A stretch of DNA of 64,000 nucleotides from Anaeromyxobacter oryzisoli (GCF_022690765.1 NZ_JALCZA010000005.1:1-64000), one strand, 5' to 3'. Counted from the stretch's first letter, positions 23,802 through 32,697 are shown. Made by a program: numbers and translations. The notes: generated by a model not told the origin, from the letters alone.

Positions 23802-25312
23802 GCCGGCGGGCTCCCGAGCCGGGCGGCCTCGGCCCGGACGAGCTCGAGCAGCGCCCGCGCGGCGACCGGGAGCGAGCGGCCGCGGCGGACGGCGGCGTAG
23901 ACGCGGCGTGGGATCCGGAGCCGCTCGACCGGGACCGCCCGGACCCGGCCGGCGGCGAGCGGCCCCGCCGCGGAGAGGCGCGACGCGAAGCCGACGCCGA
24001 CGCCCGCGGCGATCGCGCCGAGGAGCGCCGCGGGGCTCCCGGTCTCGGCGATCTGCGCCGCCGGATCGAGGGGCGCGCCCATCCCGGCGAGCTGCGCCTC
24101 GACCACCTGCCGCGTGGCCGAGCCGGGCTCGCGGTCCACCCGAGGCAGCCGGGCGAGGACGGAGAGCGCGAGCGGTCCCCCGCCCGGCCGGTAGAGCGCG
24201 TCCAGGGCGGGCGAGGCGAGGAGGACGATCTCGTCCTCGAGCACGTCCTCGAAGAGCAGGTCGGGGTGGAGCTCGCGGGCGCCGACGAGCGCGAGGTCGG
24301 CGTCGCCGCCGAGGAGCGCGCCGAGCGCGGCGCCGGTGTCGGACACCGCGAGGCGGACGCGGATCTCGGGGTGCGCCACGCGCAGCGCCGGGAGCACGCG
24401 GGGGAGCAGGTGATCCCCGGGCAGCGACGAGGCCGCGACGCGGAGCGGCGGCGCGTCGGCGGGCGGCGCGGGCGGGAGCGGCGCCGCGGGCGTCTCGATC
24501 CGTTCGCCGGACGGGGTCGCGCCGACGGGCTGGTAGAGCCGGGCCAGGTCCGCGGCGGTCACGCGCTCGCGCGGGAGATCGAAGATCACCTCGCCGCCGC
24601 GCAGCCCGATCACCCGCGGGAAGAAGGGCAGCACCGGCTCGAGGAGGTGGGTGGAGACGACCAGCGTCCGGTCCTCCGCCGCGGCGAGGAGGAGCTGCAT
24701 CACCTCCGCGGCGCGAGCCGGATCCACCGACGCGAGGGGCTCGTCCGCGAGGAGGAGGTCCGGCCCCTGGTGCAGCACGCGCGCCACCGCGACCCGCTGC
24801 TGCTCGCCGCCGGAGAGGGTCTCCAGGCGCTGGTCGAGCTTGTCCTCGATCCCGACCCGCGCGAGGACCGCCCCGACGCGCGCCCGCTCCGCGGCGCTCG
24901 CGCCGCCGAGGGCGAGGACGGCGAGCGAGGACGAGCCGACCCGCCCCATCCGGACGTTCTCGAGGACGCTCGCCTGGGGGACGAGGTGGAGCTGCTGCCA
25001 GATGGTGCCGATGCGCGCCCGGAGCGCCCGGAGGCGGGTGGCGGAGATCGCGGCCGGATCCTCGCCGAGCACGCGCAGGGCGCCGGAGGACGGGAGGAGC
25101 GAGGTGTTCGCGAGGCGGAGGAGGGTGGACTTCCCGGCGCCCGACGGGCCGATCACCGCGACCCGCTCGCCGGGTCCGATCGCGAGCCGGACCGCGCGGA
25201 GCGCGCGGGTGCCGGGGTACTCGACCGAGACGGCCTCGAGCTCGAGCGCGGCGGCGAGGGGAGCCGCGCTGGGCGACCCGCCGGCGGCGCCTCCTGTCTC
25301 CGGCGTTCGCAC
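23798..25312 (-). CDS. PhnC-type ABC ATPase fused to a LysR-type ligand-binding domain
   Basis: A 504-residue fusion. Residues about 23-250 are an ABC ATPase: Walker A GPSGAGKST (55-63), signature LSGGEQQRV, Walker B LLLADEP and a switch His in VVSTHL. After a Pro-rich linker, residues about 290-500 form a LysR-type effector-binding domain (LRVAASSLPGDHLLPRVLPALRVAHPEIRVRLAV, then GDADLALVG and GVGVGFASRLS). No helix-turn-helix is present, so it should sense a ligand and gate transport rather than bind DNA. GTG 25312 has AAGG upstream; an earlier GTG at 25363 is possible. It pairs with the fused permease. Confidence 0.88.
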   Translation of the reverse strand: MRTPETGGAAGGSPSAAPLAAALELEAVSVEYPGTRALRAVRLAIGPGERVAVIGPSGAGKSTLLRLANTSLLPSSGALRVLGEDPAAISATRLRALRARIGTIWQQLHLVPQASVLENVRMGRVGSSSLAVLALGGASAAERARVGAVLARVGIEDKLDQRLETLSGGEQQRVAVARVLHQGPDLLLADEPLASVDPARAAEVMQLLLAAAEDRTLVVSTHLLEPVLPFFPRVIGLRGGEVIFDLPRERVTAADLARLYQPVGATPSGERIETPAAPLPPAPPADAPPLRVAASSLPGDHLLPRVLPALRVAHPEIRVRLAVSDTGAALGALLGGDADLALVGARELHPDLLFEDVLEDEIVLLASPALDALYRPGGGPLALSVLARLPRVDREPGSATRQVVEAQLAGMGAPLDPAAQIAETGSPAALLGAIAAGVGVGFASRLSAAGPLAAGRVRAVPVERLRIPRRVYAAVRRGRSLPVAARALLELVRAEAARLGSPPA

Positions 25313-25425
25313 GCGCGGTACCTTAACCGAGGTGGCGCCCCGGTGCCGGCGGCCCTCCACCACCGCTCCGTCCCCCGATCCGGGGAGCGCCGCGCGCCGC
25401 CCCCGTCCGGATCGGGCGGAAGGGG

Positions 25426-25453
25426 TTGCATCCGGCGGCCGGAGCGGTCTACT
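25426..25453 (+). promoter_or_regulatory. Possible sigma-70 type promoter
   Basis: TTGCAT (25426-25431) and TCTACT (25448-25453) are separated by 16 bases, upstream of the small membrane protein gene. The predicted start of transcription would lie only a few bases before ATG 25465, so the leader would be very short. Moderate match only. Confidence 0.3.
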
Positions 25454-25464
25454 TACGAGGTATG

Positions 25465-25668
25465 ATGCCGCGGAATTCGCAGCCCCCGCGTCGGAGCTCC
25501 GTCGTGAGCCCGAAGGAGCTGCTCGAGTTCCGCCCGTGGATGCTCGCGCTGGCGGTGTTCCTCGCCTGCGCGATCGGCATCGCGATCATGGAGCAGGTGC
25601 CGGATCCGCGCGCGGTGTTCGCCCAGGCGTCCTCTCAGGACGCGGCGTCGGCGCCCCGGGCGCCGTAG
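25465..25668 (+). CDS. Small single-pass membrane protein
   Basis: A 67-residue protein with one membrane helix (about residues 25-43, PWMLALAVFLACAIGIAIM). The N-terminal tail is basic (RNSQPPRRSS) and the C-terminal tail Ala/Ser/Pro-rich. The charge pattern predicts the N-terminus inside. Two ATG codons in a row (25462 and 25465) follow ACGAGGT; the second gives better spacing. Function unknown. It is divergent from the ATPase-sensor gene. Confidence 0.6.
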   Translation: MPRNSQPPRRSSVVSPKELLEFRPWMLALAVFLACAIGIAIMEQVPDPRAVFAQASSQDAASAPRAP

Positions 25669-25716
25669 CCCGCCAGCCCACCGGGGTCCTGCCGCTCGCG
25701 CGGGCGCCCGCGCCGC

Positions 25717-26391
25717 TCACGCCGCTCGTTCCGGGAAGGCGCGGTCGAGGAGATCCACCAGGATCCGGGCGGTGAGCCCCCAGACCACGCGCGCGGGGTC
25801 GGCGTGGAACGACCAGACCCGCCAGCGCCCGCTCTCGGGGTCGACGTCCTCGAACGGGACCGCGGCGCGCGCCACCACCTCGAGCAGCCGCGGGGGCAGC
25901 CGGGCCGGGTCCCAGAGCGATTCGCGGCGGAGCTCCGGGTCGAGCAGCAGCGCGAGGGGCAGCTCGAACGGCTCGTCCACCTCGTCTGGCTCGGCGACGA
26001 ACGCCTCCGGCGGCGCCCGGACCGCGGCGACGACGGGCGTCACGACGTAGCCGGCGACGCTCGGGCGATCGTCGAGGAGCCCGAGCACCTCGACGCGCGC
26101 GGGGGGGAGGCCGACCTCCTCCTCCGTCTCGCGGAGCGCGGTGTCCACCGGCCCCTCTCCCGGCTCGACGCCGCCGCCCGGGAACGAGATCTCGCCCCGG
26201 TGGTGCGGCAGGGTCTTCGAACGGCGGGTGAAGAGGAGGGAGGGCCCGCGCGGCCGGTCGAGCAGGGGGACGAGGACGGCGGCGCGGCGGAAGCCCGGGA
26301 CGTCGAGGGGCGCGGGCGCGCGGGCCGCGAGCGCGCTGCGGATCCGCGCGGCCGCCACCTCGAGATCGAGCTGCTGCTCCGGTCCGGGCAC
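25717..26391 (-). CDS. Nudix hydrolase, CoA pyrophosphatase type
   Basis: A 224-residue hydrolase with an exact Nudix box, [24 protein letters not shown], fitting G-x5-E-x7-RE-U-x-EE-x-GU and binding the metal ions. The region before it ([22 protein letters not shown], then [13 protein letters not shown]) carries the coenzyme A-specific motif of the NudL/PCD1 branch. These enzymes cleave CoA and its derivatives to 3',5'-ADP and phosphopantetheine. It is divergent from ilvD. Confidence 0.87.
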   Translation of the reverse strand: MPGPEQQLDLEVAAARIRSALAARAPAPLDVPGFRRAAVLVPLLDRPRGPSLLFTRRSKTLPHHRGEISFPGGGVEPGEGPVDTALRETEEEVGLPPARVEVLGLLDDRPSVAGYVVTPVVAAVRAPPEAFVAEPDEVDEPFELPLALLLDPELRRESLWDPARLPPRLLEVVARAAVPFEDVDPESGRWRVWSFHADPARVVWGLTARILVDLLDRAFPERAA

Positions 26392-26476
26392 GGAGAGGTT
26401 CTAACCCGGCGCCCGGCCGCCCGCCGCGCCGCGGACGGCGCCGCCCCGACCCCGGTCCCCGGTGCGCCGCATCCAT

Positions 26477-26482
26477 TTGACT
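26477..26482 (+). promoter_or_regulatory. Possible -35 element upstream of ilvD
   Basis: TTGACT at 26477-26482 lies 30 bases before the ilvD ATG in a locally A/T-richer stretch. The -10 position 17 bases later reads GAAAAA, a poor match, so this is a weak call. A start here would give a very short leader. Confidence 0.25.
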
Positions 26483-26511
26483 TCACGGTCGCGCCGTCCG
26501 AAAAACATCGG

Positions 26512-28191
26512 ATGCGCAGCGACCGGATCAAGAAGGGTTTCGAGCGGGCGCCCCACCGGAGCCTGCTCCGGGCGACGGGCCTCACCGACGCGGACTTCGA
26601 GAAGCCGTTCGTCGGCATCGCGAACAGCCACGTCGACATCATCCCCGGCCACTTCTTCCTGCAGGAGTACGGGCGGATCGCGAAGGACGAGATCCGCAAG
26701 GCCGGCGGCGTACCCTTCGAGTTCAACACCATCGGCGTCGACGACGGGATCGCCATGGGCCACGAGGGCATGCGCTACAGCCTGCCCTCGCGCGAGCTCA
26801 TCGCGGACTCCATCGAGACGATGATGAACGCGCACTGCCTCGACGCGCTCCTCTGCATCCCGAACTGCGACAAGATCGTGCCGGGCATGCTGATGGGCGC
26901 GCTCCGGGTGGACGTGCCGACCGTGTTCGTCTCCGGCGGGCCGATGAAGGCCGGGCACAAGGCGGACGGGACGCCCATCGACCTCAACTCGGTGTTCGAG
27001 GCGGTGGGCCAGCGCGCCCAGCGGCAGATCACGGACGCCGAGCTGCACGACCTCGAGTGCCGGGCCTGCCCGTCCGGCGGCTCGTGCTCGGGCATGTTCA
27101 CCGCGAACTCGATGAACGTGCTCTGCGAGGCCATGGGCGTCGCGCTCCCCGGCAACGGGACGATCCTCGCCCTCACCCCCGAGCGCGAGGCCCTCGTCCG
27201 GCGCGCGGCGCGCCGCGCGGTGGAGATCGCCGCGGACGAGCGGTTCCGGCTCCGCCGCATCGTCACGGCCGACGCGGTCCACAACGCGATGGTGGTGGAC
27301 ATGGCCATGGGCGGCTCGACGAACACCGTCCTGCACATGCTCGCCATCGCGCGCGAGGCGGGGGTGGAGTTCGGCCTGGACGACATCGAGGCGATCGCGG
27401 GCAAGGTCTCGCACATCGCGAAGATCGCCCCGTCGCTCTCGACCGTGCACATGGAGGACGTCCACCGCGCCGGCGGCGTCCCCGCGGTGCTCCACGAGGT
27501 GGCGCGCCGCGGCGGGCTGGTCCGCGAGGGCGCGCTGACCGTGACGGGCGAGACGGTCGGCGAGCGGATCAAGGACGCGAAGATCGCGGACCCCGCCGTG
27601 ATCCACCCCCTCGAGGACGCGTACTCGAAGGTGGGCGGCCTCGCGGTGCTCCACGGGAACCTCGCGCCGGAGGGGGCGGTGGTGAAGACCGCCGGCATCC
27701 AGCCCTCGATGCGCAAGTTCACCGGCAAGGCGATCTGCTTCGACTCGCAGGACGAGGCGGCCGCCGGGATCATGGCCGGCAAGGTGAAGGCGGGCCACTT
27801 CGTGGTGATCCGGTACGAGGGGCCGAAGGGCGGGCCGGGGATGCAGGAGATGCTCTCCCCGACCGCGCTCATCATGGGCATGGGGCTCGGCGAGCAGGTC
27901 GCCCTCGTCACCGACGGGCGCTTCTCCGGCGCGACCCGCGGCGCCTGCATCGGCCACGTCTCGCCCGAGGCCGCCGAGGGCGGCGCCATCGGCCTCGTCC
28001 GCGACGGCGACGCGATCACGATCGACGTCGCGGCGCGCTCGCTCACGCTGGACGTGCCGGACGCGGAGCTCGCCCGCCGGCGCGAGTCGTTCCGGCCCGC
28101 CAAGAAGGAGATCCGCTCGAGCTGGCTCCGGCGCTACGCGCACCTCGTCACGAACGCGGCGAAGGGCGCGGTGCTGCGGAGCGACGTCTAG
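26512..28191 (+). CDS. ilvD: Dihydroxy-acid dehydratase
   Basis: Dehydrates 2,3-dihydroxy-isovalerate and 2,3-dihydroxy-methylvalerate, the third step of valine and isoleucine synthesis. The 559-residue protein has the iron-sulphur cysteines in [11 protein letters not shown] and [19 protein letters not shown], plus the active-site region [11 protein letters not shown] and [12 protein letters not shown]. At the first cluster position it reads SHVDIIPGH (Gly where [2Fe-2S] enzymes have Cys), which favours the E. coli-like [4Fe-4S], oxygen-sensitive type. ATG 26512 begins the family's usual [10 protein letters not shown]-terminus. Confidence 0.94.
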   Translation: MRSDRIKKGFERAPHRSLLRATGLTDADFEKPFVGIANSHVDIIPGHFFLQEYGRIAKDEIRKAGGVPFEFNTIGVDDGIAMGHEGMRYSLPSRELIADSIETMMNAHCLDALLCIPNCDKIVPGMLMGALRVDVPTVFVSGGPMKAGHKADGTPIDLNSVFEAVGQRAQRQITDAELHDLECRACPSGGSCSGMFTANSMNVLCEAMGVALPGNGTILALTPEREALVRRAARRAVEIAADERFRLRRIVTADAVHNAMVVDMAMGGSTNTVLHMLAIAREAGVEFGLDDIEAIAGKVSHIAKIAPSLSTVHMEDVHRAGGVPAVLHEVARRGGLVREGALTVTGETVGERIKDAKIADPAVIHPLEDAYSKVGGLAVLHGNLAPEGAVVKTAGIQPSMRKFTGKAICFDSQDEAAAGIMAGKVKAGHFVVIRYEGPKGGPGMQEMLSPTALIMGMGLGEQVALVTDGRFSGATRGACIGHVSPEAAEGGAIGLVRDGDAITIDVAARSLTLDVPDAELARRRESFRPAKKEIRSSWLRRYAHLVTNAAKGAVLRSDV

Positions 28192-28200
28192 GCGCCGCGG

Positions 28201-28234
28201 GCGGAGGACCCGGCCGCGTGCCGGGCGCCTCCGC
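28201..28234. terminator. Bidirectional terminator hairpin
   Basis: GCGGAGG-A-CCCGGC (28201-28214) pairs with GCCGGG-CG-CCTCCGC (28220-28234) around a five-base loop, giving 13 pairs with a small internal bulge. It lies between the convergent ilvD and RsmB-like genes. Confidence 0.7.
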
Positions 28235-28248
28235 AGGCTCGCGGCCGA

Positions 28249-29535
28249 TCAGCGCCGCGTCCAGACCGCCGCGAAGAAGCCGTCGGTGCCGTGGCGGTGC
28301 GGCCAGGTCCGGAGGAAGCCCTCGGGCGTCACGACCGACGGGTCCGCCTCCGGGGCGACCCGCTCGAAGGCGGGGTGGTCGCCCTCGAAGGCGAGGGCGA
28401 CGTCCTCGTCCTCCGCGCGCCGGAAGGTGCAGGTCGCGTACACGAGGCGGCCGCCCGGACGGACGTGGCGCGCGGCGCGCGAGAGGATCTCGCGCTGGAG
28501 CGCCGGGAGCGGCGCGAAGGACGCCGGATCGAGACGCCAGCGGAGGTCCGGCCCACGACGGAGCGCGCCGAGCTCGGAGCAGGGCGCGTCCACGAGCGCC
28601 CGGTCCACCCTCAGCTCCGGCGCCGCCGCCGCGCCGTGCACGACCACGATCTCCTCCGCGCCGGCCCGGCGCGCCCGGACCTCGAGGCGCGCGAGCTTCC
28701 CCGCGTCCGGATCGGCCGCGTGCACCCGGCCCGTCCTCCCGACCGCTGCGGCGAGGAGGAGCGCCTTGCCCCCCGCGCCTGCACAGGCGTCGAGGACCGC
28801 CTCGCCGGGGCGGGCGCCGACGATCGCGCCGAGGAGCTGGCTCCCCTCGTCCTGGACCTCGACCGCGCCGTCCCGGAGCGCGGCGAGCCCGTAGAGGTTC
28901 GGCCGCGCGTCGAGCGCCACCAGCGCGTCCGGCGCGAGGTGCCCGGGGCGGGTCGCGAGCCCCTCGGCGGCGAGCCGGGCCGCGATCGCGGCCGCCGGCG
29001 CGCGGAGGGTGTTCGCGCGGAGGCAGATCGGCCCAGGCCGGGCGAGCGCCTCCGCGAGGGCGGCCGCGTCGTCGCCCGCGGCGAGGCGGAGCTCGGCGGC
29101 GAGCCAGTCCGGGAGCGACCAGCGGTCCGCGAGGTCCTCCGGCGGCGGGCGCGGCGGCGGGAGCGCCCCCGAGGCGAGCCCGGAGAGCCGCTCCGCGTCG
29201 GCGCCGGTCCGGCCGCCGAGGTCGCGGAGGAGCGCGGCGAGGAGGAGGGGCGGCGGCGCGTCGGGAGCGCCGAGCTGCGCGCGGAGGCGGCGGCGCCACA
29301 GGCCGACCCCGAAGAGCGCCTCGGCGGCGGCGGCGCGGCCGGCCCGATCCAGGGAGCGGCGATCCCGCAGCGCCCGATCGACGATCCGCTCGGCGGGCGC
29401 GCCGGCGAGGACCTCCGCGAGCGCCGCGTCGAGGGGCGGACGCACGCTGGCGAGCGCCTCCCAGGGCACCTCCGCGACCCGTCGCTCGGCGGGGGGCGGA
29501 TGGGGCGGCGAGCCCGGCTGGACGGAGAGGATCAT
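28249..29535 (-). CDS. RsmB/NOL1-NOP2-Sun family RNA cytosine-C5 methyltransferase
   Basis: A 428-residue S-adenosylmethionine enzyme. The N-terminal NusB-like helical region (about 20-150) is followed by a PUA-like linker. The methyltransferase core has VLDACAGAGGKALLLAA (SAM motif I) and VDAPCSELGALRRGPDLRW, which holds the Cys that releases product. YATCTFRRAEDE carries the catalytic nucleophile Cys. The family methylates 16S rRNA C967 (RsmB) or tRNA cytosines; the N-terminal domain favours RsmB-like. The start at ATG 29535 has no strong ribosome binding site. Confidence 0.85.
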   Translation of the reverse strand: MILSVQPGSPPHPPPAERRVAEVPWEALASVRPPLDAALAEVLAGAPAERIVDRALRDRRSLDRAGRAAAAEALFGVGLWRRRLRAQLGAPDAPPPLLLAALLRDLGGRTGADAERLSGLASGALPPPRPPPEDLADRWSLPDWLAAELRLAAGDDAAALAEALARPGPICLRANTLRAPAAAIAARLAAEGLATRPGHLAPDALVALDARPNLYGLAALRDGAVEVQDEGSQLLGAIVGARPGEAVLDACAGAGGKALLLAAAVGRTGRVHAADPDAGKLARLEVRARRAGAEEIVVVHGAAAAPELRVDRALVDAPCSELGALRRGPDLRWRLDPASFAPLPALQREILSRAARHVRPGGRLVYATCTFRRAEDEDVALAFEGDHPAFERVAPEADPSVVTPEGFLRTWPHRHGTDGFFAAVWTRR

Positions 29536-29610
29536 GCGTGGGCGCTCGGGCGGGGAAGATAGCGCGGCGAGGCGCGGGCGCGGCGATCCACGCGAGGGGT
29601 GCGCGCCGCG

Positions 29611-29659
29611 CCCGACCGAGAGAAGTTTTCCCGTTCGTCTTCCCCGACCGAGAGAAGTT
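29611..29659 (+). repeat. GACCGAGAGAAGTT repeat, two copies 32 bases apart
   Basis: CCCGACCGAGAGAAGTTTT at 29611-29629 and CCCGACCGAGAGAAGTT at 29643-29659, same orientation. They lie between the divergent RsmB-like and aldo/keto reductase genes. Confidence 0.85.
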
Positions 29660-29803
29660 CGCCACGACCGCGCGCGCCGCGGGGGTGCGCCCCGAGGTCG
29701 TCGCGACGCCCACCCGCCCGGGCGCTGTCCGCGGCGCCGCGACGCGCCCACCGTCCGGCGACGAGCGGCGATCAGGGTGGATCGCACCGCGCCGGAGGCG
29801 ATC

Positions 29804-30787
29804 ATGATGACCCGTCGGGAGTTCCTCGAGCTGGCCGCCGCGATGACGATCGCCCCGTCGCTCGCGCAGGGGGAGGGGAAGCCTGCGGCCTCGATCCCGC
29901 GTCGCAAGCTCGGGCGCACCGGCGAGCTCGTCTCGATCATCGGGATCGGCGGCGCGCACCTCGGCAGGCCCAGCGCGGAGGAGGCCATCCGCATCGTCCG
30001 GACCGCGCTCGACGCGGGCGCGAACTTCCTCGACAACTGCTGGGACTACAACGGCGGGGAGAGCGAGGTGCGCATGGGGAGGGCGCTCCAGGGCGGGTAC
30101 CGGGAGAAGGCCTTCCTCATGACCAAGATCGACGGGCGCACGCGCGCCGCCGCCGCCCGGCAGATCGACGAGTCGCTCCGCCGGCTGCGCACCGACCGGA
30201 TCGACCTCCTGCAGTTCCACGAGATCATCCGCGCCACGGACGCCCCGCGCATCTTCGCCCGCGGCGGGGCGCTCGAGGCCGTGAGCGCGGCGCGCGAGGC
30301 GGGGAAGATCCGTTTCGTCGGCTTCACCGGCCACAAGTCGCCGGACCTCCACCTCGAGATGCTGCGGATGGCGTCCGCGAACGGGCTGCGGCTCGACGCG
30401 GTGCAGATGCCGCTCAACGTCATGGACGCGCACTACCAGAGCTTCGAGCAGCGGGTCCTGCCGGTGCTGCTGAAGGAGGAGATCGGCGTCATCGGGATGA
30501 AGCCGCTGGGCGACGGGCACGTCCTCGAGAGCGACGCGGTCACGGCCGCCGAGTGCCTGCGGTACGCGATGAGCCTCCCCGTGAGCGTCGCGATCACCGG
30601 CTGCGACTCCCTCCGCGTCCTCGACCAGGCGCTCGACGCCGCGCGAGCCTTCAGGCCCTACGCCGAGGCGGAGATCACCGCGCTGCTCACGCGGACGGAG
30701 CAGGCCGCCCAGGGCGGCGTCTACGAACAGTACAAGACGACGCAGCACTACGACGGGACCACGCACAACCCGCAGTGGCTGGGGTGA
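29804..30787 (+). CDS. Aldo/keto reductase with Tat signal
   Basis: A 327-residue NADPH-dependent aldo/keto reductase. The N-terminus MMTRREFLELAAAMTIAPSLA has the twin-arginine pattern RREFLE plus a hydrophobic stretch, so export in folded form is likely, unusual for this family. The catalytic tetrad is visible as Asp and Tyr in FLDNCWDYNGG, Lys in LMTKIDG and His in LLQFHEI. The C-terminal part (EQAAQGGVYEQYKTTQHYDGTT) is longer than in common family members. CCGGAGG precedes ATG 29804. Substrate unknown. Confidence 0.85.
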   Translation: MMTRREFLELAAAMTIAPSLAQGEGKPAASIPRRKLGRTGELVSIIGIGGAHLGRPSAEEAIRIVRTALDAGANFLDNCWDYNGGESEVRMGRALQGGYREKAFLMTKIDGRTRAAAARQIDESLRRLRTDRIDLLQFHEIIRATDAPRIFARGGALEAVSAAREAGKIRFVGFTGHKSPDLHLEMLRMASANGLRLDAVQMPLNVMDAHYQSFEQRVLPVLLKEEIGVIGMKPLGDGHVLESDAVTAAECLRYAMSLPVSVAITGCDSLRVLDQALDAARAFRPYAEAEITALLTRTEQAAQGGVYEQYKTTQHYDGTTHNPQWLG

Positions 30788-30805
30788 CGGTTCGCCCCCT
30801 TCGCC

Positions 30806-30824
30806 CCCGACCGAGAGAAGTTTT
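30806..30824 (+). repeat. GACCGAGAGAAGTT repeat, single copy
   Basis: CCCGACCGAGAGAAGTTTT, 19 bases after the aldo/keto reductase stop codon and 98 bases before the Y1 transposase start. Confidence 0.85.
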
Positions 30825-30921
30825 CGCGGACCACCCGTCCGCCGCGCGGACGCGCAGCACCGGCGACGTCGCGCAATTTCAAGGGTGTCGCGTCGGCACG
30901 CCGGTTGCCCTGCGCCCTGGC

Positions 30922-31821
30922 ATGACCCTTCCGCGTCAGGTTCTCGAGGGCGCCACCTACCTCGTCACGCGCCGCTGCTCGGAGCGTCGCTTCTTCCTCC
31001 GGCCCTCGAAGGACACGGACGCGATCTTTCGCTACGTCCTCGCGGTCGCTGCGAACCGGTACGGGATCCAGGTGCACGCGTATTGCGTGCTCTCGAACCA
31101 CTTCCACCTGGTCGTGACCGATCCGCGTGCGCGGCTCCCCGAGTTCCACCGCTACCTCGACGGCCTCGTCGCCAGGGCGATGAACTGCTCTCTCGGCCGG
31201 TGGGACGGCTTCTGGGAACGCGACAGCTACAGCGCGGTGAAGCTCGAGACGGACGACGCGGTGATCGAGAAGATGGTCTACGTCCTCGCAAATCCCGTCG
31301 CCGCCGGGCTCGTTCGCCGTGGGCGGGAGTGGCCCGGCGCCTGGTCCGATCCGGGCCTGATCGGCGGAGAAGCCATCGCCGCGGAACGTCCGACGGTGTT
31401 CTTCCGCAAGCTCGGTCGGATGCCGACGTCGGCGAGCCTTCAGCTTCGTCGGCCTCCTGGCTTCGCGTCGGATGCTGCGTTCCGCAAGCGCCTTGGCGAG
31501 GCGCTGCGGGACGCGGAGGATCGCGCCGCGTCCGAGCTCGGGCGCGAAGGACGATCCTTCCTCGGAGTGGCCCGCGTCATGGCCCAGAAGCCCCGCGCGC
31601 ATCCGCCCTCCGGCGAGCCGCGGCGGGGGCTCAACCCTCGCGTCGCGTGCAGGAACGGGTGGAAGCGGATCGAGGCGCTGCAGCGACTCGCCGAGTTCGT
31701 CGCGGCGTACAAAGAGGCGCTCGAGTCCTGGAGAGCGGGCGTCCGCGACGTCCTGTTCCCGCCAGGCACGTGGCTGATGCGCGTCCAGCACGCCGCGAGG
31801 TGCGGCGGAGCCTGCGAATAG
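30922..31821 (+). CDS. Y1 (HUH) transposase, REP-associated tyrosine transposase type
   Basis: A 299-residue single-strand DNA transposase domain protein. The HUH motif is His60-Phe61-His62 (LSNHFHLVV), and the catalytic Tyr120 lies in EKMVYVLANPVAAGLVRRG, the layout of REP-associated tyrosine transposases. In other bacteria such proteins are single-copy and act on nearby short palindromic repeats. The C-terminal half is basic and carries MAQKPRAHPPSGEPRRGLNPRVA. Codon use is a little less GC-biased than its neighbours. No insertion-sequence ends are seen, which fits a domesticated gene. ATG 30922 follows a repeat copy by about 100 bases. Confidence 0.88.
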   Translation: MTLPRQVLEGATYLVTRRCSERRFFLRPSKDTDAIFRYVLAVAANRYGIQVHAYCVLSNHFHLVVTDPRARLPEFHRYLDGLVARAMNCSLGRWDGFWERDSYSAVKLETDDAVIEKMVYVLANPVAAGLVRRGREWPGAWSDPGLIGGEAIAAERPTVFFRKLGRMPTSASLQLRRPPGFASDAAFRKRLGEALRDAEDRAASELGREGRSFLGVARVMAQKPRAHPPSGEPRRGLNPRVACRNGWKRIEALQRLAEFVAAYKEALESWRAGVRDVLFPPGTWLMRVQHAARCGGACE

Positions 31822-32134
31822 TCCGATCGCGCTGTCACCCTAGCCAGCCCGGACCGGCGCTCACGTGAGACGCCGGAGCTCGCGGCTGCGATCGCGTCGG
31901 CTCTGGTGCAGCGCAAACTCGTTCAGGACAGCCTGGGGCTCGTCCCGCGTCCATCATCGCATCCGCGGCGGATCGGCGTGCGGCTCCGATCCGATCTCGG
32001 ACCGCGAACATAGCCGCTCGCGTGCGGTGGGCTCGACGATGAGTCGAAACGACTCTCGGTCTGGCTGGCGCGCTGGCGGGCCGGCGCGAGGCTCCGGTCG
32101 GGGATCGCACCGGAGGCCCGCGCGCCGGGCGCGA
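31822..32134. other. Intergenic region with palindromes
   Basis: A 313-base gap between the Y1 transposase and a cupredoxin gene on the other strand. It holds the exact palindrome CTCACGTGAG (31860-31869), ATCCGC-G-GCGGAT (31961-31973) and a variant repeat copy at 32047. The palindromes are candidates for REP-like targets. No gene is seen. Confidence 0.5.
32047..32065 (-). repeat. Variant copy of the dispersed repeat
   Basis: AAACGACTCTCGGTCTGGC is a reverse-strand copy diverged from AAACTTCTCTCGGTCGGGC at four positions. It lies downstream of the Y1 transposase gene. Confidence 0.5.
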
Positions 32135-32575
32135 TCACTCGGCGACGAGCTGGCCGGCGATCATGTCCATCCCGCAGGCGTAGCGGTACGCCCCCGCCTT
32201 CGTCGGCTTCACCGTCACGGTGACCGGCTTGTCGAGCGGCAGCGGCTGGTTCACGCCGAAGTCCTTCATCACGATCTCGGTGGCGCAGGTCCGCTGGACC
32301 TTCCGGGTCACGACGAGCCTCACCGTCTCGCCCGCCTTCGCCTTCACCACGGCGGGCACGAAGCCGTCCGAGGTCACGCTGAGCTCGATCGTGCGGACGC
32401 CCTTCACGACCTTGGAGGGCGCCGCGCCCTTCGCCCCGGGAGCGGCCATGGCGACCATCCCGGCGTGCGCGGCGTGGCTCTTCGCGTGATCGCAGTCCTC
32501 GCACGCGCGGGAGGGGGCAGGGAGGGCGAGGGCGGCGGCGAGCAGCGTCGAGGGGGCGAGCATCCAGGCGTTCAT
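32135..32575 (-). CDS. Exported cupredoxin-domain protein
   Basis: A 146-residue protein with signal peptide (MNAWMLAPSTLLAAALALPAPSRA). A His/Cys/Met-rich linker follows (CEDCDHAKSHAAHAGMVAM), then a cupredoxin-like beta domain. The probable metal ligands are in TCATEIVMKDFG and YACGMDMIAGQL. The type 1 copper site is atypical: Cys and Met are present but the usual His of the loop is not. Close relatives are annotated as cupredoxin or heavy-metal binding and often sit near copper genes. GGAGAACCGG precedes ATG 32575. Confidence 0.75.
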   Translation of the reverse strand: MNAWMLAPSTLLAAALALPAPSRACEDCDHAKSHAAHAGMVAMAAPGAKGAAPSKVVKGVRTIELSVTSDGFVPAVVKAKAGETVRLVVTRKVQRTCATEIVMKDFGVNQPLPLDKPVTVTVKPTKAGAYRYACGMDMIAGQLVAE

Positions 32576-32697
32576 CCGGTTCTCCGGGGTTGAGGTTCGT
32601 CGGCTCACACAGCACACGCCGTGCCGACCCGGATCGGCCACGCCACGCTCGTTTGCGAGCTTCCTGGGCGGCGGCGCGTGCCCCCTCCCGCTACACT

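Noticed and set aside
30863-30920. Insertion-sequence terminal inverted repeat before the Y1 transposase
   Set aside because: A short palindrome (GCGACGTCGC) is present but no matching partner is found after the gene, and Y1 elements do not need such ends.
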